Shown here: positions 56,791 to 64,000 of the stretch, one piece after another
Numbering within the stretch: the stretch's first letter is position 1
How the letters are laid out: each line of letters starts with the position of its first letter
NCBI RefSeq assembly: GCF_000321225.1
Contig: NW_004451515.1
Coordinates: 646,349 to 710,348 of the forward strand
Source of the DNA: Odobenus rosmarus divergens
Taxonomy: Eukaryota > Chordata > Mammalia > Carnivora > Odobenidae
Reading direction: 5' to 3'
DNA length: 64,000 nt
Notes under the pieces: generated by a model
Told to the model about the DNA's origin: nothing
The model's database searches: none
The model's input: only the letters and a program-made list of their open reading frames with translations
Program-made: the position numbers and the translations under genes

Positions 56791-57208
56791 CAGCTCCAGC
56801 ACTTTCCAGAAAGACCTCCTGCTTGCTCCAGGGTGGGCAAGGGCGCAGCCCCCTGAATGACTCATAACCACCCTGTTGCACTCCATTACCAAGTTTTATG
56901 GCAAGCCAGGGAACAGGCCTTCCACGTGTATGCTCTCCCCTCTGAGTAATAAAAAACGCCCAAACATAAGAGTCAGATGTGCTGTATGTTAGGAGTTTTC
57001 TGTCCTCCCTCAGCTTCTGAGTGTCTGCCAAGTCCCATAAATTAGGCAAACATCTCCGGGCTCTGGAGCCGCAGGAGAATGACCAGCAGCCAGAGCAGCA
57101 AATCCAGAGAACAGGAAGAATAGATCAACAGGGGGAGGAAAGTGGCTCATCCCTGAATTTCCCGAGCAGTCCTCAAGAGAGTTTTGTGCCACTTTGCAAT
57201 TCCCTAGG
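56791..57208. other. no confident feature
   Basis: Unassigned. A 124-codon frame on the minus strand has no recognisable content. Confidence 0.35.
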
Positions 57209-57402
57209 GTGGTGATTCTCAAAGTGTGGTCCCTGGACCAGCAGCCTCAGTGTCACCTGGGAACTTGCTAGAAATGCAAATTCTGGGACCTCACTACAGA
57301 CCTCCTGCATCAGTAATTCTGGGGCTCGGACTGGCAAAAAAGCCCCTTTAACCAACCTTCCGGGTGGCTTGAGTGCTCACTGAAGTTTGAGCACTCCTGC
57401 AT
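57209..57402 (-). mobile_element. MER5-type hAT-Charlie
   Basis: 'tgattctcaaagtgtggtcc', 'ctggaccagcagcctcagtg' and 'gcaaattctgggacctcact', ending in 'agtttgagcactcctgc'. A nearly full element in reverse. Confidence 0.9.
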
Positions 57403-57734
57403 TAGAGGCTTCTTGTCTACCCCAGACCAGCCACACATCAGCTGGACAGATCAGGAGGAAGGTGAGGCCAGAGGGACACAACGCGTAAGGAGGTGCTCCT
57501 TTTTCAGGCTGTGCCCTTGCATGACCCTGAGAGTGAGCACCTCATAGTCCCAGCCCTGTGTGGCAATGATATATGGATGGTGAAGTGTTGTAGGGGGTGG
57601 TAGCTGGAGCCAAGGTGGGGCGTTTGGGGCCTGGGAGAAGTGGTGATCTACAGGAACCAAATTCCACGGAGGCCGCCCTGGGGGAGGGCAGGGACCGGAC
57701 AGGGTCTGGACTTGCCGCTGGTGAGTGCCCACGG
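57403..57734. other. no confident feature
   Basis: Single-copy-like. Confidence 0.4.
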
Positions 57735-57900
57735 TGGATTATGCCTGGGCCAGGTACTTTGTGCCCACTCTCCCACTTGATACCCTGGACCAGTGGGGAG
57801 GAAGGTACCATGGCCCCATTTAGCCAAGAAGGAATCTGAGGCCCTCAGAGCCCATCATTTACTCAAACTCATCTGGCAAGTGAGTGGTGGTGGTGGCTTG
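57735..57900 (-). repeat. MIR fragment
   Basis: 'aaggaatctgaggccctcag' and 'catcatttactcaaactcat' with 'ctggcaagtgagtgg' are reverse MIR order. Confidence 0.6.
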
Positions 57901-58254
57901 GGGAAGGGAAGTGGGGACAGTGCCTGTGCAGGGCAAAAAGGAGTTGAAGGAAGGAAAGAAAGAGCTTCTCTACTTGTCATTCAGGACTTCCCCTTGAGAA
58001 TTTTCAAGAGCCTTTCCTTCTCTCCTCAAAGTTCTGCCAGCAAATCTCTAGTTATAGCTTTTACAACTATTATTTTTGGAAGTCAACAGCCTGAACAACA
58101 AATATTTCCTTCCCTTTCTTTGTTCAATCAGTCTTCATCCCCATGAGGCAATGGGGACCCCCTGACACACAAGGGGATGGTCCAGAGCCAGTCAGGGGGA
58201 GGAAGCACAGACCAAGATGTCAGGAAATCCACTCGCTAGATCTGTTCTAAAACA
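57901..58254. other. no confident feature
   Basis: Unassigned. Confidence 0.4.
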
Positions 58255-58410
58255 CAGAATTTTAGAGCTGGAATGAACCTCAGAGATGATCCCGTCTGAC
58301 CCCATCATTTTATACACGAGGCACAGAGAGGGAAAGTGGCACACTCAGGGTCACCGAGCAGATTGGTGGTTGAGCTAGGGCTATAGTCCAGACTGAGCGC
58401 TGTCCAGCTA
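58255..58410 (-). repeat. MIR-family fragment
   Basis: 'ttagagctggaatgaacctc', 'catcattttatacacgaggc' and 'acagagagggaaagtggc' are the longer MIR-like variant in reverse. Confidence 0.8.
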
Positions 58411-58919
58411 TGAGAAACACATCTGACCTAGCCTTGCTGCCCAGGGCTGCTCTGTGGACTGGGTGGGGTCCATCACTCCTGCCTCCACGTTTTCATTATT
58501 CTGTCATCCCATAATTCTATCACATTACTAGAAACATCTTTCTCTCTTCTTCTAAAACATGAGCTGTGTATCAGTTGATGTGGCTTATTCTGTGGTACCC
58601 AGCAGCCCCACAATCTAAGCCTTAACACATACAAGGTTGTTCCTCCCTTCTACATCCCTCCTCACGGGGAAGTGAGTCTTCCATGAGGAGATGAACTGGC
58701 TATATTTGGTACTAGTAATGTTGCCATAATCAGTGACTGAGCCTGCATGTGACACATAGCAATCACCCACTAGCTCCTAGAAAGTGTGAATGGATGAACA
58801 AATGAGACAAAACAAGGAAGGAACAGAGAGGACAAGGGAAAGATGGGCCTGGCTGTCCTCTGCCTACGTGATGGCATCCAATCCCCAGGCAACAGGGGAA
58901 AATAGAAAGAGCCACAGAC
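58411..58919. other. no confident feature
   Basis: Unassigned. Confidence 0.4.
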
Positions 58920-59010
58920 AAGGGGTCAGGAGGGCTGCAGCAAAGTCCTAGCTCTGCCACCAGTCTGGCTGTGTGGCTTTGCACAGGTGTGCAATCATAG
59001 CAAAAATATA
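58920..59010 (+). repeat. MIR fragment
   Basis: 'gtcctagctctgccaccagt' followed by 'ctggctgtgtggctttgcac' in sense order. Confidence 0.8.
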
Positions 59011-59744
59011 ACTGGTCTCTCCCCCCAGTTCCTGGCACAGAGCTCCTAAAACCCTTGTGATTCCCTGAGTGATAAGAACATCTTTTGTTCTTGGTAGGCT
59101 CCTGGGTAGGGGGCTGGTCGCCAGAAAGACCAAACCACGATCCAAAGGCTGAAACTTCCAGACCTGCTCCTCATTCTCTGGGGTGCAGAGAGGGTCTAGA
59201 AATGGAGTCAATTATCAATCATGCCTGCGTGATGAAACCTCCATAAACATCCCAAAAGAACAGGGTTCAAAATGCTTCTGGGTTGCTGTACGCATGGAGG
59301 TCCTGGGAGGGTGGCGCACCCAGAGAGGGCACAGGAGCTCTGCACCCCCTCGCCAGAGCTCACACTTTGTGTCTCTTCATCTGGCTGTTCCTCTGGATCC
59401 TTTATCACATCCTTTATTACACAATAAACTGACAAACAGAAGTGTTTCCCTGAGTTCCATGAGCTGTTGTGGCAAATTACTGAACCCAAGGAGGGGATCA
59501 TGGGATCCCTGATTTACAGCTGGTCTATCAGAAGCACAGGTGACAGCCTGGGACTCGTGATAGGCATCTGCAGCGGGGGCAGTTTGTGGGACAGAGCCCT
59601 TGTGGGACCTGATGCTGACACCAGGTAAACAGCATCAGAACTGACTAGAATTGTCGCACACCCAAGCTGGTGTCTGAGAATCGATGGGTGTGGGGAAACA
59701 TCCACACATGTGGTGACCGGCAGTGTGAGTGTGGTAAGTAGTTT
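59011..59744. other. no confident feature
   Basis: 59380-59520 has 'ttacacaataaactgacaaa', reminiscent of an old LTR end, but it is not firm. Confidence 0.35.
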
Positions 59745-59850
59745 TTCCTGACAGCAGGTCACTTCCTTTCTCTGGGCTCTGGTTTTCTTACAAGGAGAAT
59801 GACACCATTGGGCTATCAGGAAATCAGCTCTAAGGTCTCTGTCGGCAACA
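59745..59850 (+). repeat. MIR fragment
   Basis: 'caggtcacttcctttctctg' followed by 'ggctctggttttcttacaag' in sense order. Confidence 0.65.
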
Positions 59851-61031
59851 ATAGTCTGTCAGCCTACAACTGCACACGACCGGGACAGCACCACAGAAGG
59901 GGTCCTGAGGCATGCGTGTGTAGCTGGAGTTTAGTGGACCAAGTATAAGGATATGCTTAGGGAAAAAATGACCCAAACTCTATGCATTGTAGACTGAATT
60001 AATCATCAGTTATGACTCAAGAATTCCTAAAGATAACGGTAAATGTGTTCTTTGCCCCAAAGGGTGGATGTTATCTGAAGGAGTACGGGAGATTGTATCT
60101 CTCCTGGGCAGGCCCCTGGACAGCCAGGCCCACAACAGTGAGTACAAGGAAGGACTTGGACTTGGAGACAGCTGGAGAAAGAACAGAGGGAAGTGCCTGG
60201 GCCTTCCTTTATTGCAACCCATCCACCCTCCACCCTTCTCTCTGCTCTAGGCCCCAGGGAACCGAACATGGGCTACATCAGTGACCTACTTGTCCTCTGG
60301 ATTCAAACAATGAGGAGCCTGGCAGGAGCCAGAGGACAGGAGAGAGTGAGGCTTGGGTGCCCATGCACTTCTTTCCCTCCCTGCGTCTCCACCTCGGGCT
60401 GGTTGCATCCCTCTGCTTCTCTAGATGGCTCTCGTTCCAGGGCAGGTACCAGTAACCACCCCACCTGGCTCCCTTGGGCCTAAGAGTGGTAACAGCTCGG
60501 CCTATACCAGCCCCAGGCAAGGCACAATCCCTTATGGCTCCCCTACACCCACACCTTTGCCCATAAACCCTCCTCTAAATGCCCCGCCGTTAGTGAGCCA
60601 CCAGTCTCCAGTAGGAATGTAGGGAAAGGCCTCTAATGGGAAAGGCAGACCAAAGAGATGAACTTCCCAGACTGGAGGGAGAAGGCGGAAGGAGACAGGA
60701 TGTGGCCTACAAAATGCAGATCTTGGGGGACACAGACTTGCTCCCAGACCTTAGAATATGAGATCAGGGGACATGCCCCTCAGCAGGACCCAGGCCTGTG
60801 ACAATTATAGGGAAGTAGGGTGTAGATGACACATCGTAAGGTATCTGCCCCACCCAAGCCCTCTTCTCTGGGTACTGCCCCCGCCCATAACATTTGCTGA
60901 AGGTGGACCTAAGTGGGACCAGCTGTGCATGTAACCCTGCTTTCCCACCCCTCGCTGCCCCTGATTGGACCAGGCACAGACAACTGACACAAGCTGGACC
61001 AGTCATATTTGCTCTGTCCAGAACCACAAAC
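59851..61031. other. 1.2 kb with no confident feature
   Basis: GC-moderate with overlapping short frames. No exon or repeat recognised. Confidence 0.4.
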
Positions 61032-61048
61032 AAGAGACCCAGCCACTG

Positions 61049-61240
61049 GGCGCCTGGGTGGCTCAGTTGGTTCAGCGACTGCCTTCGGCTCAGGTCATGA
61101 TCCCGGAGTCCCGGGATAGAGTCCCACATCGGGCTCCCCGCTCCACGGGGAGTCTGCTTCCCCCTCTGACCCTCCCCCCTCTCATGGTCTCTCTCTCTCA
61201 AATAAATAAATAAATAAAATCTTTAAAAAAAAAAAAAAAA
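61049..61240 (+). mobile_element. Can-SINE, young-looking
   Basis: 'ggcgcctgggtggctcagtt', 'gactgccttcggctcaggtc', 'ccggagtcccgggatagagt' and an AATAAA tail with a long poly(A). Perfect 17-bp target-site duplications, aagagacccagccactg, lie at 61032-61048 and 61241-61257. The two copies here and at 61901 share the 'ggagtcccgggat' body. Confidence 0.98.
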
Positions 61241-61257
61241 AAGAGACCCAGCCACTG

Positions 61258-61599
61258 AGTCAATGACTGACAGATCCCAGCGAACACAATCTATCACATA
61301 GTTACTAACTTATAGAAGCTATCACTCTAGAAGGTGGTAAAGACTAAAAACATAATGCAAGACGAAACAAGTTAAATATATCCACAGACCATTTACTATA
61401 AATGGATTTGGATTTTCCCCATACCTTTTTATATATATAATATAGATCTTAAATATATTTTAGTATATTAATATTTTACAAATTAATATATTTTTATTAA
61501 TGTATACAAGTTTACACACATATAATTTCTTCCCAGCCTTTCTAGAATAGAATCTTAAAGCAGCTGGTTATTGGGAGTAAGTAGGAATGTGGGAAAAAG
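61258..61599. other. AT-rich stretch
   Basis: 61419-61510 is very AT-rich (tatatataatatagatctta and further ATA runs). It may be a decayed microsatellite or an old L1 tail. Nothing else seen. Confidence 0.5.
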
Positions 61600-61745
61600 G
61601 ACCTGAGGTTTACTGAGCACTGTTCTGCACCAGGCTCAATGCCATGCACCACTGTACTTAAACCTCACTTGTCCTCAATACCCTTTAAAGCGCCTGTAAT
61701 TTTCCTCATTTTGGAGTTAAGAAGCTCAGGCTCAGAAAAGTTTGG
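61600..61745 (-). repeat. MIR fragment
   Basis: 'gtttactgagcactgttctg', 'acttaaacctcacttgtcct' and 'aagctcaggctcagaaaagt' are reverse MIR order. Confidence 0.8.
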
Positions 61746-61900
61746 CTCATGCATTGGGCAAATGGTTTTCGAGCTCCTACAATGTGCCCAGCAGGGTTCT
61801 AGGCTCTAAGGAATGTCTGTGAACAAAACAGACCAAAGATCTGCCCCTATGGGGTAACGCCTCACACCCCATGGAGAAGAGAGACAAGAACTGAACAGCT

Positions 61901-62103
61901 TGGGGGCGCCTGGGTGGCTCAGTTGGTTAAGCGACTGCCTTCGGCTCAGGTCATGATCCTGGAGTCCCGGGATCGAGTCCCGCGTCGGGCTCCCTGCTCA
62001 GCGGGGGGTCTGCTTCTCCCTCTGACCCTCTTCCCTCTCGTGCATTTCTATCTCTCATTCTCTCTCTCTCTCAAATAAATAAATAAAATCTTAAAAAAAA
62101 AAA
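61901..62103 (+). mobile_element. Can-SINE, young-looking, inside L2
   Basis: 'ggggcgcctgggtggctcag', 'gatcctggagtcccgggatc', 'gagtcccgcgtcgggctccc', CT-rich part and AATAAA plus poly(A) tail. Perfect 15-bp target-site duplications, aagaactgaacagct, lie at 61886-61900 and 62104-62118. Confidence 0.98.
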
Positions 62104-62751
62104 AAGAACTGAACAGCTGGAGTGTGCAGTCATCTCAGTTGACAAATGTCATAGAGAAAAGAGCAGCAGGGAAGGGGCAGCGGAGGGTATATGGAGGGAT
62201 GGGGGACAGAGAAGGGGATCCCTAAGTGCCAACTGGTGCGGGATTTTATAGAGGCGGCAGCATGAGCCACACAGCCATCTGGACTAGAGTATTCCAGTAA
62301 AAAAGAGCAGCAAATGCAGGCTAGACAGAGGGGCAACAAGGAGGCCAGTGCTTCTGGAACAGAGTGAGCAATGGGGAGGGAAATAGGAAATGTTGGTAGA
62401 GAGGTAGCCAGAGGGAGCAGGGCCCAAGTGCAGTGGGAGGCTTTGAGGGATCCTGAGCAGAGGAGGGACATGGTCTAAGTTCAGCTTCACAGGCTCCTTC
62501 CAGGCTGCGGTGCAGAGAGGAGACTGAAGAGGGGTGACAGGAGGCTGCTGTAATCATCCAGGGGGGAAATGAGGTGACAGCTTGGCCTGCAGACACAGCA
62601 AAGGAGTCGTGAAAAGTGGTCAGATTCTGGGTATAGACTGAAGATAAATCCCACAGAATTTGCATCCAGGTGGGATGTGTGTCTGAGAGAGAGAGAGAGA
62701 GGTCAAGCACGGCTCTGGGAAGTTTTGGGTCTGGTGACTGGGAAGATGGTG

Positions 62752-62940
62752 TTTCAGTTACCCATTGCTGTGGAACAAACCTCCCCAGAACTTAGTGGTT
62801 TGAAGAAACCATCTGTTTTGCCCATGTTTTTGTGGGTCAGGACTTAGGAAAACCTGGCTGGGGAGTTTGTTTCTGTTCCATGTGGCAGCAGTTGGGGAGA
62901 CCAGGGTAGCAGGTCTACCCCCCAAGGTGGTGGCTGCAGC

Positions 62941-62972
<32 letters not shown>

Positions 62973-63308
62973 CTTCTTCTTCTTCTTCTTCTTCTTCTTT
63001 TTCTTCTTCTTCTCTCTCTCTCTCCTTCTCTTCTCACAGCATGGCAGTCCCTGGGCAGCTGCACCTCTTACATGATGGCGGGAGGCAGGAAGAAGAACCT
63101 GCCAGGCTACTTAAGGGCTATGCCCCAAACTAGGGCAGCGTCACTTCTACCATATTCTATTAGTCAAAACAGCTGCAGAACCTCACCTATTTCAAGGGGG
63201 TGGAAAATGAACTTTACCTCTCAATGAAGGAGCAGCAATGTCATATCACAGAAGAGCATGGCAGGGGCATCAGGGACATTTTCAAAGCCATCTTTGGCAA
63301 ATGCAATC
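62752..63308 (-). mobile_element. ERVL/MaLR-like LTR inside L2
   Basis: 'cccattgctgtggaacaaac', 'cagaacttagtggtttgaag', 'cttctaccatattctattag' and 'tcacctatttcaagggggtg' are in the reverse order of the family at 2685 and 54250. It carries a (CTT)n expansion. Confidence 0.65.
62943..63014 (+). repeat. (CTT)n microsatellite
   Basis: About 23 CTT/TTC units with a few interruptions, followed by CT-rich sequence. A poly-serine frame across it (62867-63133) is an artefact of the repeat. Confidence 0.97.
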
Positions 63309-63440
63309 TGGCCCAGAGGAAGGGAGCATTTTCGAAGATGGGGAGGACAGCATGGGTTGGAGGGAGATCAGAACTCGGTTTCAGGCATGTTAAGTTTGAG
63401 CTACCCATTGATCATCTAGGCAGAGACGGAGGATAAGACC

Positions 63441-64000
63441 CCAAATCTGCCTTCATCCATCCATCCACCCCCCTATCCATCTGCCTGGCCTTTATGGAAT
63501 AAGCAGGACCTCTGTGGTTGGCCTTTCAGTGTCTGAAGGGTTTCAGAGACCTTTTATAGCTTTCTGCTGGGGAGGACAGGAGAGTGGAGATAAGATGAAA
63601 GCTCAACACAGCCTCTTCCCAGGCAATGTCAGGCCATTTGTAGTTATAATAAACCCTTCTGCTGGCTCCATCCAAGGCCCCAGCACTAAGGTGTTGTAAA
63701 AAAAGGCTCTGAGTCAATGAGAGGCAGCTGGTTGAAGCATTTCCCAGTTTTTCATATGACTCATAAATTTGTTACACAGTGAGGAAATTCCCTGAAAGCT
63801 TTTTGGCAGTCTCATCCAGTCTGACCAGTAGCTAAGAAACACATAACCTTCCAGTTAAGAAAAGGAAAGAAAACACACAAGGCTTTGACTCCAGGCTTAA
63901 ATGGAGGGTCACTTTGAAAGCTTTCCTTACATGAAGTTCACAAGAGCTTTCCGGGAGAAATCAGACATTTATCAGGAAGGTTTGCAGTTGAAAGCAAACT
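63441..64000. other. window end, no confident feature
   Basis: Apart from the CCAT run, nothing was recognised. The last 200 bases look single-copy. Confidence 0.4.
63452..63482 (+). repeat. short (CCAT)n
   Basis: 'catccatccatccacc' and a decayed continuation. Confidence 0.7.

Larger units (their letters stand above)
61746..63440 (-). repeat. L2 LINE, twice interrupted
   Basis: Three pieces in reverse order form one L2: 61746-61900 ('gagctcctacaatgtgccca'), 62119-62751 ('gatcctgagcagaggaggga', 'gtggtcagattctgggtata') and 63310-63440 ('gaactcggtttcaggcatgt', 'taagtttgagctacccattg'). A Can-SINE and an LTR-like element sit between the pieces. No intact frame. Confidence 0.75.

Noticed and set aside
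61049..61110. tRNA-gene-like A and B box sequence at the head of the SINEs
   Set aside because: Belongs to the tRNA-derived SINE head. It does not fold as a full tRNA here.
62867..63133. 88-codon frame with a poly-serine run
   Set aside because: Produced by the (CTT)n microsatellite within an LTR.

Overview
This window is mammalian nuclear DNA from a carnivoran, most likely an arctoid caniform (bear, mustelid, pinniped, raccoon or red panda group). The diagnostic feature is a set of 14 tRNA-derived Can-SINEs. They share the head gcctgggtggctcag, a CT-rich body, an (AATAAA)n-like tail and, in most copies, clear target-site duplications. Their bodies (for example gatcctggagtcccggga and ggctccctgctcagcgggga) do not look like the young dog SINEC_Cf type or the felid type as I remember them. 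The species call is therefore inference, while the order-level call is strong.

I find no convincing protein-coding exon, RNA gene, CpG-island promoter, CRISPR array or prokaryotic-type feature. The open reading frames present are short and mutually overlapping, and most fall inside repeats or low-complexity DNA. The window is best read as intergenic or intronic sequence.

Layout. 1-9.6 kb: old L2, MIR and MER5 fragments, an ERVL/MaLR-like LTR split by a SINE whose tail grew into a 174-nt homopurine tract (3036-3209), and a 13-bp perfect hairpin (9356-9398). 9.6-10.2 kb: two L1 3'-end fragments. 11.7-13.2 kb: a gap-free 226-bp local duplication (11712-11937 and 12938-13163) differing at 12 positions by my count. 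14-19 kb: MIR and L2 fragments, one CTCF-like palindromic site and the first of two copies of an unnamed repeat. 19-21 kb: L1 remnants split by an LTR-like element, then a SINE. 22-27 kb: five SINEs, a MER5 element split by a SINE, a second hAT element and a 22-bp perfect palindrome. 28-31 kb: decayed CAY-rich repeats, a SINE and a minus-strand MaLR LTR. 31-38 kb: L2 remnants and GC-rich single-copy DNA. 38-47 kb: five SINEs, a Z-DNA-prone GC/CA tract and an old repeat of unresolved class. 47-60 kb: L2, MIR, LTR and MER5 remnants, including an L2 split by an LTR. 60-64 kb: two SINEs and one L2 element interrupted by both a SINE and an LTR-like element.

The biology is therefore repeat stratigraphy: ancient L2/MIR, then DNA transposons and LTRs, then Can-SINEs, then microsatellites growing from SINE tails. 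I did not find a new biological system. The items I would follow first are the 226-bp duplication, the 22-bp palindrome, the 13-bp hairpin and the nested L2 at 61.7-63.4 kb. Repeat names come from memory of consensus sequences, so boundaries and subfamilies need a RepeatMasker run.
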